Source: Thalassomonas sp. RHCl1 (GTDB lineage: Bacteria > Pseudomonadota > Gammaproteobacteria > Enterobacterales > Alteromonadaceae). From it: DNA of 64,000 nt. The notes under the pieces were generated by a model. That model worked only from the letters and a program-made list of their open reading frames with translations. It did not search any database and was not told the DNA's origin. The DNA lies in NCBI RefSeq assembly GCF_947387555.1, contig NZ_CANDNZ010000004.1, positions 1 to 64,000 on the forward strand, written 5' to 3'. The translations under genes and the position numbers were made by a program. Shown here piece after piece: positions 47,181-55,125 of this stretch (its first letter is position 1; every line of letters starts with the position of its first letter).

Positions 47181-47555
47181 ATGAGCACCTTTTCAAAGTT
47201 ACTAGCTTTTGACGCCATTTTTATGTTTTTGGCTTGTATCTTATATGTTCTCTTCAGACAAATAACGGTAAGAAAGCTAAGAAAAAACCCCAAGACTAAA
47301 GATGCCTTAGGTATAGAGTATGCCAGTGGCTGGGATATTATTAATGTCGCACAGGCACTGGCTATGCCCCGGAGTTGGAGCCGAAAATTAGAAAAAAGCC
47401 CGCTTTCATACCTTTATGCAAATTCAGATTTATTATTTGAAAATACAACTAAGTTTGATCAAGTGCTTGCCGCTGTTTTTTACTGGCTATTGACCATCTC
47501 AGGACTTTCGGCAGCATTATTACTGCTATTAAATGCTCTGGGATTATTGGACTAA
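47181..47555 (+). CDS. Putative immunity protein 3 (two-TM paralogue)
   Basis: A 124-residue membrane protein, closest to copy 1: ITVRKLRKNPKTKDALG, GWDIINVAQALAMP and the loop end FENTTKFD are nearly the same in both. The ATG at 47181 has AGGA eight bases upstream and aligns with the other copies; an open frame from 47067 overlaps copy 2 and is not the start. Copies 1 and 3 being more alike than 2 suggests gene conversion or a later duplication. Confidence 0.7.
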   Translation: MSTFSKLLAFDAIFMFLACILYVLFRQITVRKLRKNPKTKDALGIEYASGWDIINVAQALAMPRSWSRKLEKSPLSYLYANSDLLFENTTKFDQVLAAVFYWLLTISGLSAALLLLLNALGLLD

Positions 47556-47729
47556 AACCAAAAGACGGTAGTGCTGTTACGATTCCACATAATTTTTTTA
47601 CTGATAATCTCGCGCTCTTTGCCCTATCCGCTTATTGTCATCTATGTCACTAAGTTACTGCTTAGTTGTTGTAAAACCTTTATAATTGCCGCTTAATGCT
47701 CCGTAAACCATCATTGATAAGGCCAGAAC

Positions 47730-48149
47730 ATGAATACCAAAATATACAAAAGAGTACTGTCACTCACAGGTGACTTAATGACGGCTGCCCAAGAACAAAA
47801 TCAAAAAAGATTTGATGGTTATTATTCAGAGTTAAAAAAACTGTGTGAAGAAAATGAAAATACAGATAAAGACCATCCGGTACAGTGGGAAACGTTAGCT
47901 GATTTTACCGATGACTTAGCATTAGCGATCACCATTTATGAACAAGCTTTAGTTAAGGCTGAAGCGATTAACTCTAAAGATTTTTGTTCATCCATTGGCT
48001 TTTCCATCGCCTCTTTGAAAGTCGAACTGGGGGATAAAACCGGAGCGATTGCGCATTTAGAAAAAGCTAAAATCAGTTGCAATAAAATTATTGATAAAGA
48101 ATTAAAAGCGGAGATTCATAACTTATTGGAAGAGTTAAAGAGTTCATAG
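47730..48149 (+). CDS. TPR-like helical protein in the putative toxin cassette
   Basis: A 139-residue all-helical cytosolic protein. The segment ALAITIYEQALVKAEAI plus VELGDKTGAIAHLEKAK fits two tetratricopeptide repeats. Small TPR-like proteins of this size are often found downstream of polymorphic toxins and type VI effectors as immunity proteins or adaptors. Whether this applies here is unknown. It starts 175 nt after the third paralogue and is AT-richer than the chitin genes. Confidence 0.65.
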   Translation: MNTKIYKRVLSLTGDLMTAAQEQNQKRFDGYYSELKKLCEENENTDKDHPVQWETLADFTDDLALAITIYEQALVKAEAINSKDFCSSIGFSIASLKVELGDKTGAIAHLEKAKISCNKIIDKELKAEIHNLLEELKSS

Positions 48150-48371
48150 CAAAACGGTCCCAGATTCAACGCAATTAAAGACCTGAAGTTTTGGTGACTG
48201 CAGCGAAGTAAGTGGTTACCTGTTGGAGTTGTCCCCTCATGAAGGTTATGACCGCAGCTATTCTTTTATCGCGAACTTTATCAAAGATCACCTGTGCTTC
48301 CACGCAAGCCATCTGAACAACCCATTTTGTCGGAGCTGGTATCACTTTGGTAGTAGTTTTAACCGGCGCTG

Positions 48372-48406
48372 CAAAAGGGCAAAATACCTTGTATTCTGCC
48401 CTTTTG
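48372..48406. terminator. Bidirectional terminator between TPR and GH5 genes
   Basis: A 16-bp stem with one mismatch (CAAAAGGGCA-N-AATAC and its complement) around a 3-4-nt loop. It is the only structure seen in the gap 48150-48440 between the convergent genes. Confidence 0.65.
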
Positions 48407-48440
48407 GGTTTTAGTTCATGATCAAATTTACTCTGTTGTT

Positions 48441-51400
48441 TTACTGCACTGAATTACTGTGAGTAATTTCAACCTTGCCTAATTGTGGATGCCAAAAACT
48501 ACCGCCTGAAGTATTCAGTGGAAAAGTAATTTTCAGGTAACGGGCATTTTGCGCGATACCGCTGGCGCTATAAGTGACAGTTTCCCAATTACCAGCATTC
48601 ACGCTTGCGTTATTTACCGTGGCATTATAAGTGCTGTAATTAATACCATCACTTGATAACGCTATGGTGAAATCACCGGCATTTTCGGTGCGCCAGAAAT
48701 GGCTGGTCAAAGTAAAACCTGTGATACTGGCCTGCGTGTCATACACCAGGTATTCACTGGTGTTTGAGCTGCGTTTGATCCGGCTTACATCATTATCAAA
48801 ATAGTGCGGGTTGCTGGCATCCAGTGCCAGGTTAGCCGAATGATTATTGATTAAATTAAAATTAGCTAACGGATCCGTCAAAGTGGTAAGCACTTCACCA
48901 CCGTCATACATTTCCACATTAGAGTAGCCGCTGGCACCCGAGCTATTTTTCGCCTTAACGCGATAATAATAGTTGGTATTGGCGGAGGTACTGTTGTCTG
49001 AAAACAACTTAGGAACCGTAACATTGTTATGGCTGACACCGGTCCAGTCGACAACATTTTGCACCATCATATCAGCGGCGGCGGTACTGCCGTCGACAAT
49101 ATTGCTACCAACCACTTGCCAGCTGGCACTGTTCTCCGGTGTCCGGGTGCGTTCAATATCATAATGGCTGGCATTCACCACCCCCTGCCAGCGAATATCG
49201 CCAACATTGGTGACAGGTAATAAAGTTGGCGCATAGGCCGGGGCTGAAATAGCGGGCTGTGCCAGCCCCTGAATTTCATAAGACTTTTGCCACACCAGAT
49301 TGACCATATTAATTTCGTCATAAGCGTTATTTTCACTGAAACCCGGCCAGTGATAGGCGCGTATGCCTTTCCATTCATCATGATCGAGGAAGCCGCCATA
49401 GGCATCATGCTGTCTCAGGCTCCAAACCATAGCCCCCAATGCATTTTCAGCGATAACTTTATCCAGGGTGTCCCGTACCTGATCCGTACTTTCAAGGCCA
49501 AATTCACCGATAAAAAATGGCTTACGTCCAGCTACCCAGTTAAAGTCGCGATAGAAACGCTCGGTAAATTCGCCGCCGTAATAATGATTAGAAATAAGAT
49601 CAACATTGGGATCAACAATGGCGGCTTCGGAAATATTGACATCTTTACCATCTAATACCAGATGATTGCTGTCGATGCTTTTAATATAGGCGGCCATTTC
49701 TGTGGTCCAGGCATCGGTGGTGTCTCTTAACTCGTTGCCGGTTTCCCAGGCAAAAATGGCCGGATCATCCTTATAAGGAATACCTGAAATGGTATTTACC
49801 CGGTTCAGCACATAAGAGACAATAGTTTTATAATCCTGCTTCGCCTGGGCACTGTTCCACCAGTCAGCTGCGCTGATGCCGCGCATTTTTGCCAGATCCT
49901 GATAGCCGCCCCAATGAGACCAGTTATCAATAAAAGGCAAGATAATACGCACACCATGCTGGTTGGCATAATTGAGCATGCGATCCATAGATACAAACAA
50001 GTCTTCGTCAAACACCAGCTCGCCGTTACCATCAATATTAATATGTACCTTAGTACGCTCTGGCCGCTGATCATTGAATATAGACAATACATAGGTGCGG
50101 GTAACTTTGGCCCCCATGGCGGCTATGGTTTTTATGGCATCTTCTTGTTCAAACGGGTCTATTACCCCCCAGTAGGGCGATTCCTGCACATGTAATTCAG
50201 GCACATTAAAAGAAACAAACTTAAATAAATCAGCGCCGTCATAAATGTTATTGCCGTCACGGGTAATGTAATAATCAAAGCTGGTTTTAGCACTATATTG
50301 GGCCGGCACTGCTTTTGGCGCCGAGCCTCCTGATACCGGCCCCCCTTTTGCTATGTTGTCGCAGCTATTGCCCGGATTACTGACATATTTCAAAACCAGG
50401 TTACCAATTTGCGGATGCCAGGAACTGGCATCATCCGAGGTTAGCGGATAAACCACTTTAATAAAATCGTAGCCCGGTGTTATATTCGCCAAAGAATAAT
50501 CTACTTTTTCCCAGCTACCGCTACCAACACCATATTTAGTGTTATTAACATTTAGCGGCTGGTAATTCACACCGTCTTTTGACAGGTAAAACTCAATATC
50601 AAGCACGGTATTGTCGCTGCGCCAAAAATGGCTGGTGAGGGTGAATTCGCTGATATCCCCGTCAACCTTATAAATCATATATTCCTGATTTTTCAAAAAG
50701 CGCCATAACCTGGCGTCATCACCACCAAAATTGCCGGTATTGGTGACATCCCGCAGCAAACCACCTGAGCCATGGTACATCTTGTTGTAGGTTTCCATGC
50801 CATCGGTGAGGGTTAAGGTAGCACCGGGGGCAGAAGCACAAGGGTCTACTGTGCCGTCGTCATAGTCGATGCTGACATTACTGATCTGCGGGTTCCAGGC
50901 ATTGCCACCGGCAAGTACGGGAAAAACCACCTTTACATACTTAATGCCGCTCTGAGCAATGCTGGCCGACAAATCAACCTGTTCCCAGTTGCCGGCGCCA
51001 ACCCCCTGCAATGCTTTGCTAACGGTAAGGTTATTGTAGGAAACCCCGTCGGACGAACCTTGTAAAATAAAGTCCCCGGTATTGGCTTCGGTGCGCCAAA
51101 AGTGAGCGGTAATTGCCACCTGGGAAATATCCCCCGACAGCGCATAAACAACATATACTGCACTATTGGTATTGCGTTTTATCCGGCCAGTATCATTGCC
51201 AAAATAACCGGCATTGCTGCTATCAATAGACAGATTACCGGATGACTGCGACAGCTTAGTTAGATTGTCTAAGCTGTCGCTAAAATTGACCGTTTTCGCA
51301 TGTATCGGGCTGGTATGTAAAAGACCGGCAAGCAGTGCGCTTAGCGCGACACATCTGCCTGAACTAGCCACACCTGGTTTCTTTTTTAGGCCTGTTATTG

Positions 51401-51443
51401 TGGTAGGGTTAATTTTGCACTTGTTATAATCGTTATATTTCAT
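48441..51443 (-). CDS. Secreted multidomain GH5-like glycoside hydrolase
   Basis: A 1000-residue exported protein. After a signal region (about 1-50) come two similar beta-sandwich modules (about 55-195 and 210-350). A GH5-type TIM barrel follows (about 385-735), with the acid/base Glu in WETGNELRD and the nucleophile Glu in FIGEFGLES. Then come an Fn3-like linker and a third copy of the sandwich (about 865-1000). The barrel resembles beta-mannanase/cellulase-type GH5 enzymes; the exact polysaccharide is not certain. The sandwiches share the pattern HFWR...SxDGxxY...WHPQ. Two GTAACCGGTTAC operators lie upstream. Confidence 0.85.
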   Translation of the reverse strand: MKYNDYNKCKINPTTITGLKKKPGVASSGRCVALSALLAGLLHTSPIHAKTVNFSDSLDNLTKLSQSSGNLSIDSSNAGYFGNDTGRIKRNTNSAVYVVYALSGDISQVAITAHFWRTEANTGDFILQGSSDGVSYNNLTVSKALQGVGAGNWEQVDLSASIAQSGIKYVKVVFPVLAGGNAWNPQISNVSIDYDDGTVDPCASAPGATLTLTDGMETYNKMYHGSGGLLRDVTNTGNFGGDDARLWRFLKNQEYMIYKVDGDISEFTLTSHFWRSDNTVLDIEFYLSKDGVNYQPLNVNNTKYGVGSGSWEKVDYSLANITPGYDFIKVVYPLTSDDASSWHPQIGNLVLKYVSNPGNSCDNIAKGGPVSGGSAPKAVPAQYSAKTSFDYYITRDGNNIYDGADLFKFVSFNVPELHVQESPYWGVIDPFEQEDAIKTIAAMGAKVTRTYVLSIFNDQRPERTKVHINIDGNGELVFDEDLFVSMDRMLNYANQHGVRIILPFIDNWSHWGGYQDLAKMRGISAADWWNSAQAKQDYKTIVSYVLNRVNTISGIPYKDDPAIFAWETGNELRDTTDAWTTEMAAYIKSIDSNHLVLDGKDVNISEAAIVDPNVDLISNHYYGGEFTERFYRDFNWVAGRKPFFIGEFGLESTDQVRDTLDKVIAENALGAMVWSLRQHDAYGGFLDHDEWKGIRAYHWPGFSENNAYDEINMVNLVWQKSYEIQGLAQPAISAPAYAPTLLPVTNVGDIRWQGVVNASHYDIERTRTPENSASWQVVGSNIVDGSTAAADMMVQNVVDWTGVSHNNVTVPKLFSDNSTSANTNYYYRVKAKNSSGASGYSNVEMYDGGEVLTTLTDPLANFNLINNHSANLALDASNPHYFDNDVSRIKRSSNTSEYLVYDTQASITGFTLTSHFWRTENAGDFTIALSSDGINYSTYNATVNNASVNAGNWETVTYSASGIAQNARYLKITFPLNTSGGSFWHPQLGKVEITHSNSVQ

Positions 51444-51657
51444 TGGTTAACCTTATTATTTTTTAGCCTGCTCCTGAACAGGGCAGACTAAAGGGAGGTT
51501 TTGTTTAATCCGGCGATAAGCTCAATAAGCTGTAAGGCCTTTATAAACGGTACTTTTATAGTTGTTATTCCTTCCTTTACCTCGACCAGCCATTAAACAG
51601 AAAAATAAACGCTCTTTAACAGCAAGTCTTAGCAGTTACTTTCGTAACGATTAAAAT

Positions 51658-51669
51658 GTAACCGGTTAC
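51658..51669. promoter_or_regulatory. LacI-type operator GTAACCGGTTAC, copy 1
   Basis: A perfect 12-bp palindrome with a central CCGG, the style of LacI-family sugar-regulator sites. It lies 215 bp upstream of the GH5 gene. Its centre is 22 bp from copy 2, two helical turns, so two dimers could bind on one face. Confidence 0.65.
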
Positions 51670-51679
51670 CACACAAAAA

Positions 51680-51691
51680 GCAACCGGTTAC
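51680..51691. promoter_or_regulatory. LacI-type operator GCAACCGGTTAC, copy 2
   Basis: Differs from copy 1 by one base. The tandem pair lies in the 497-bp region between the divergent GH5 and MarR-GNAT genes. The regulator is not encoded in this window; NagR sites have a different sequence. Confidence 0.6.
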
Positions 51692-51882
51692 ATATTCTAG
51701 AAAAAGTGAAATAAATCCTGAATAAAACAATATTGCCGGGGTCTGTTATCTTTGGGAGAGATTAGGGTTTTAAGCGGTTTTGCATAGAACCCATGTTCAA
51801 CAGAGAAGTGCGCCACCTATCATTTATTTCAGTTAATTTTGAGGTGTTTTCTGGGACAAAAATAAGAAATAAAAAAATAGTT

Positions 51883-51912
51883 TTGACAAGATTATAAGTT
51901 CACACCTAATAT
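51883..51912 (+). promoter_or_regulatory. Promoter of the MarR-GNAT gene
   Basis: Consensus -35 TTGACA (51883-51888) and TAATAT -10 (51907-51912) with an 18-bp spacer, followed directly by the palindrome at 51915. Confidence 0.7.
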
Positions 51913-51914
51913 AT

Positions 51915-51930
51915 CCGTAACTGGTTACGG
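51915..51930. promoter_or_regulatory. Operator-like palindrome at the MarR-GNAT start site
   Basis: CCGTAACTGGTTACGG, palindromic except for the two central bases, sits where transcription from the 51883-51912 promoter should begin and includes the GGAG ribosome site at its right edge. It suits autorepression by the MarR domain. It also resembles the GTAACCGGTTAC pair 230 bp away. Confidence 0.55.
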
Positions 51931-51940
51931 AGTTTTGAAA

Positions 51941-52903
51941 ATGAAATCATATAGCGAATTAGGTCATGTAGCATTAGGTACTGCATTGAGACATTTAGCA
52001 GCAGAAGTATCTAAAGATGCAGAAAAAACTTATGAAAAGTTCAATTTTGAAATTGACCCTAAATGGTTCCCTGTTTTTTATGTTTTGGCGTCTAAAGGTG
52101 CCGAGTCAGTTGTGAATATCGCAAGAGAAATTAAACACTCGCACGTATCCGTAAGTAAAATTGTTAAGGAAATGAAAGCTTCGGATTTAATTGAAAGTTA
52201 TAAATCTTCTGAAGACTCTCGCGTCACTCTGGTCAAGCTAAATAAGCGGGCACAAGATATGATCCCTGCAATGCAGCAGCAGTGTGACGCTGTTGATTTA
52301 GCAATGAAACGACTAACACAAGAGACAGGCGTTAACTTATGGGAAGCATTAACCGTAACTCACAGGCATTTGAAGTACCACCCGATAAGTTCGAGAGTTG
52401 ACGATGAAAGTGGTGATAATAATATCCGAATTGTTGATTATGCACCTATCTATCAAAATGCTTTTAAAGCATTAAATGTCGAGTGGATAAGCCAATTCTG
52501 GCAGTTGGAAAAGCCTGACTTCGATGCATTAGACAATCCCGAAGATTATATATTAAATCAGTCAGGAGCCATTCTCATCGCACTGGATAATAGCACTCCT
52601 GTCGGCTGTTGCGCGTTAATAAAAATGGATAATCACAATTATGAACTTGCCAAAATGGCAGTATCACCAAAAGCTCAAGGAAAAGGCATTGGTTTACTTT
52701 TAGGGCAAAAAATTATTGAAAGAGCCGGTTTATTAGGCGCTAAACGCCTTTATTTGGAAAGTAATAGCGTCTTAGCCCCAGCAATCAATCTATATACTAA
52801 ATTAGGCTTTAAGCACATTAAAGGTGCAATATCGCCATATGAACGGTGTAACGTGCAAATGGAACTGCATTTAAGCGATGTGCAACCTCGGCAGGGGAAA
52901 TAA
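51941..52903 (+). CDS. MarR-type regulator fused to a GNAT acetyltransferase
   Basis: A 320-residue bifunctional protein. A MarR-like winged helix-turn-helix spans about 1-150 (SVVNIAREIKHSHVSVSKIVKEM is the recognition part). A GNAT domain spans about 165-315, with acetyl-CoA motif QGKGIGLLLGQKI and the closing ALNLYTKLGFKHI-type helix. Fusions of this type are widespread; the acetylated target is usually unknown. The ATG at 51941 is chosen because GGAG lies 8 nt before it; a TTG at 51935 is too close. The next gene starts 1 nt after its stop. Confidence 0.87.
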   Translation: MKSYSELGHVALGTALRHLAAEVSKDAEKTYEKFNFEIDPKWFPVFYVLASKGAESVVNIAREIKHSHVSVSKIVKEMKASDLIESYKSSEDSRVTLVKLNKRAQDMIPAMQQQCDAVDLAMKRLTQETGVNLWEALTVTHRHLKYHPISSRVDDESGDNNIRIVDYAPIYQNAFKALNVEWISQFWQLEKPDFDALDNPEDYILNQSGAILIALDNSTPVGCCALIKMDNHNYELAKMAVSPKAQGKGIGLLLGQKIIERAGLLGAKRLYLESNSVLAPAINLYTKLGFKHIKGAISPYERCNVQMELHLSDVQPRQGK

Positions 52904-52904
52904 G

Positions 52905-53588
52905 ATGAAATTGAACAATTCAAGTCTTCATTATTACATCATGAAACATATAGTTAACCTTGGCTATGCGCCAAAAATTCATGATATATCACAGTATTTC
53001 GATACCTCAAAAACTGAAGTCATTAAAGCGCTAAAGGCACTACAAGATTATCACGGTGTAGTTTTACACCCGAACTCTTCAGAAATTTGGGTGATGCATC
53101 CTTTTTCCACAGCCCCGACAAATTTTTGGATTGAATCTAACACTGGAAGTTGGTGGGGAAACTGTGCCTGGTGTTCACTTGGTGCTGCCGCCCTGCTGAA
53201 GCAGAATTTAACAATAACGACAACTTTGGGGGGAGAGTCCAGACAAATTACGATTGAAATTAAAGACGGACAAATCAGGAACAAAAACCTATTTATTCAC
53301 TTCCCTATACCTATGATTAATGCTTGGGACAATGTGACTTTCACCTGTAGTACCATGCTAATGTTTGAAACATCAAATGATATTGATGATTGGTGTAAAC
53401 GTCATGCAATACCAAAAGGTGATATCCAGCCAATAGATAAAATCTGGGAGTTTTCTAAAGTTTGGTACGGAAACCATTTGAACCCAAACTGGGTTAAATG
53501 GAGTGTCGATGAAGCTAAAGATATCTTTCAGCGATTTGAGCTTAGCCACTCAATATGGAATATGCCCGCAAATGCCGGCAGGTTTTAG
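52905..53588 (+). CDS. MerB-like (alkylmercury lyase family) protein
   Basis: A 227-residue protein with an N-terminal winged-helix-like domain (about 1-60) and a MerB-type core. NCAWCSLG holds Cys90 where MerB has its first catalytic Cys (AWCxLD in MerB). The partner Asp is Gly93 here. FTCST has Cys148 at about the place of the second catalytic Cys. Loss of the Asp means organomercurial lyase activity cannot be assumed, and no mer genes are nearby. The ATG at 52905 follows GGGGAA and lies one base after the MarR-GNAT stop, so they form an operon. Confidence 0.75.
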   Translation: MKLNNSSLHYYIMKHIVNLGYAPKIHDISQYFDTSKTEVIKALKALQDYHGVVLHPNSSEIWVMHPFSTAPTNFWIESNTGSWWGNCAWCSLGAAALLKQNLTITTTLGGESRQITIEIKDGQIRNKNLFIHFPIPMINAWDNVTFTCSTMLMFETSNDIDDWCKRHAIPKGDIQPIDKIWEFSKVWYGNHLNPNWVKWSVDEAKDIFQRFELSHSIWNMPANAGRF

Positions 53589-53654
53589 GTGAGACATAAC
53601 AGCGTTTCCTGTTAACCTGGCTGATCAACTTTTTGTGTTAATGACTGGCACACT

Positions 53655-53685
53655 CCGTATGTATTCCTTCCACATACGGCTTTTT
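53655..53685 (+). terminator. Terminator after the MerB-like gene
   Basis: Stem CCGTATG/CATACGG with an 11-nt loop, followed by CTTTTTATT, 66 nt after the stop codon. Confidence 0.75.
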
Positions 53686-53845
53686 ATTATGTTGTTCATA
53701 TATTAACAACCATTGTAATGAATAAAAAAACCAAGCGTGGACACCCGAACCTTGGTACTAAAAATGGTCGTCATCGGTATCATTCAGTTTTGGCTGTCTC
53801 GCATTAATTCTACGTATTGTTTTTTATCTTATTTTTCATTTAAAA

Positions 53846-53897
53846 GCGGGTGAGTTTTTAACCTGGCTCAGGCCATACTCACGACAAACTCACCCGC
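53846..53897. terminator. Large hairpin between convergent genes
   Basis: A 12-bp perfect stem GCGGGTGAGTTT/AAACTCACCCGC encloses about 28 nt. It lies 27 nt after the stop of the minus-strand gene at 53925, and on that strand the stem is followed by TTTTAAATG. Together with the hairpin at 53655 and a doubtful 29-codon basic frame (53718-53807) it accounts for the gap 53589-53924. Confidence 0.6.
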
Positions 53898-53924
53898 CCT
53901 ATTTTGTGCAAACCTTATTTCACC

Positions 53925-54242
53925 TTACTGTTTACGCTTGAGAACTTTCCAGCCATCATGCAGCCGGTTTATTTTCTCCCGATAACCTATGGCCTGGTAT
54001 TTAAGCCAAAAATTGACATGCCTGATACCTTCACTGGTATCTGGTGTGATGCACTCAGGCTCTTGTGCAACCGCAGCGAACGCATCAAAGAGAAAGGCGC
54101 ATTCCTGACTGAATTGACCAAAGTCATCACAAAGATCAAGCAGATCACGCGACCACTGCTCCATGGTGACTTCCTGCTCAAGGGGAGCATCCTGTGAAGC
54201 ATCTGTTGAGGTGGAAGGTGAGGTAGAGTGTGATTCAGACAT
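53925..54242 (-). CDS. Unknown small acidic protein
   Basis: A 105-residue protein, not recognised. The Ser/Thr-rich, disordered-looking N-terminus (1-20) is followed by an acidic helical body (MEQWSRDLLDLCDDFGQFSQECAFLFDAFA) and a basic end (WKVLKRKQ). No signal peptide or TM segment is seen. Its start overlaps the stop of the 57-codon gene upstream by 8 nt, so the two are coupled. This overlap is the main evidence that it is real. Confidence 0.65.
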   Translation of the reverse strand: MSESHSTSPSTSTDASQDAPLEQEVTMEQWSRDLLDLCDDFGQFSQECAFLFDAFAAVAQEPECITPDTSEGIRHVNFWLKYQAIGYREKINRLHDGWKVLKRKQ

Positions 54243-54408
54243 GATACCGGCCCCTCTTCAGTGTTAACTGCACACAAATATTGTCACCGTTACTGGTATT
54301 GGTGACATTAGCGGCATGAGTTGTTGGCGGATATTGAGGGGTTGGTATATTTTCTGTTAAAGAAACTTTAACCGAGTGAAACTCTGGCATATCATTAGGG
54401 TTAGCCAT
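54235..54408 (-). CDS. Unknown 57-residue protein, coupled to the next gene
   Basis: A short frame from an ATG at 54408 with AGAGG about 8 nt upstream. The product begins MANPNDMPEFHSVKVSL and has a Pro/Thr/Asn-rich middle and a single Cys (NICVQLTLKRGRYHV end). Its TGA overlaps the start of the 105-residue gene. Not recognised. Transcription probably starts beyond the structured leader at 54539-54631. Confidence 0.6.
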   Translation of the reverse strand: MANPNDMPEFHSVKVSLTENIPTPQYPPTTHAANVTNTSNGDNICVQLTLKRGRYHV

Positions 54409-54445
54409 GATGGATACCTCTAGTATCTGTTGTGGTTAGCTGCCG

Positions 54446-54465
54446 CTGAGTGGTGAGACACTCAG
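54446..54465. repeat. Short hairpin in the leader of the small two-gene unit
   Basis: A perfect 7-bp stem CTGAGTG/CACTCAG with a 6-nt loop, 40 nt upstream of the 57-codon gene on the minus strand. It is not followed by a T run, so it is more likely regulatory or incidental than a terminator. Confidence 0.4.
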
Positions 54466-54538
54466 GGGTAGCGCTTAATTGTTACTCCGACGCTTGCCGG
54501 TTAACAATTGCTCTTTATTAACCCTTCACGGGTAATGA

Positions 54539-54631
54539 AAAACACCTCCTCTGGTTGTTGAGAAATCATAATTTAACCCTTTAAGGTATAGTACAAAACA
54601 CTATATAAATCCACAGTGTTTGAGGTGTTTT
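54539..54631 (-). promoter_or_regulatory. Structured leader with an occludable ribosome site
   Basis: On the minus strand AAAACACCTC (54622-54631) can pair perfectly with GAGGTGTTTT (54539-54548). The second arm is part of AGAGGAGGTG (54543-54552), a very strong Shine-Dalgarno sequence that no ATG, GTG or TTG follows at a usable distance; an ATT at 54536 would open a 12-codon frame. A competing hairpin AAACACT/AGTGTTT (54596-54621) uses the region between. The remainder of 54640-55125 holds nothing I can support. Confidence 0.4.
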
Positions 54632-55125
54632 GGGCGGGAGTATTGGGGAAATAACTGACGACATCCTTATTTAAAAATCAGCCTTATAAACAACAAGTTA
54701 ACCATGAATAATTATATACAGGTAAAGTGAGATCAGGTTGATACTTGGCTTTAAACTGTCCTTTATTGCTAAGACTCAGCACATGGTTGTAATAGCATGG
54801 CTGGTTAGTGCGCAAACCGGTCATTATCTGTTTGATGAGTAGTAATACATTTACGAATGTTCCATCGTTCATGGTGATAGCGACTTAATACGCATCTAAA
54901 CTTTTTAGGAGTGAAAAAAGGATTAGTTCCCGATTGGATTTGTACAAATACTGACAATTACCCTCTTTGAAAGTAGATAATTGACTGGAATTTAGCTGTT
55001 CTATGCCTATATTAAAATGAAACCAATGATTGCCCCAAATTTATACTGAGAATTAATCCTTTGAAATAGCGGTTATGTGTATTCGAGAAGTGATGGACAC
55101 ATTGAGTTATGGGTAGAGAGTAGCT

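Noticed and set aside
48223-48414. Plus-strand open frame of 63 codons
   Set aside because: It runs through the terminator hairpin at 48372-48406 and resembles nothing.
53718-53807. Plus-strand 29-codon, very basic frame (NKKTKRGHPNLGTKNGRH)
   Set aside because: No ribosome site and it lies after the terminator of the MerB-like gene; it may be a fragment of a lost gene, but cannot be supported.
53904-54197. Plus-strand open frame opposite the small acidic protein
   Set aside because: The minus-strand gene has an overlapping partner gene and a ribosome site; this one has neither.
54684-54872. Minus-strand open frame of 62 codons
   Set aside because: No ribosome site and no recognisable features; possibly chance or a decayed fragment.
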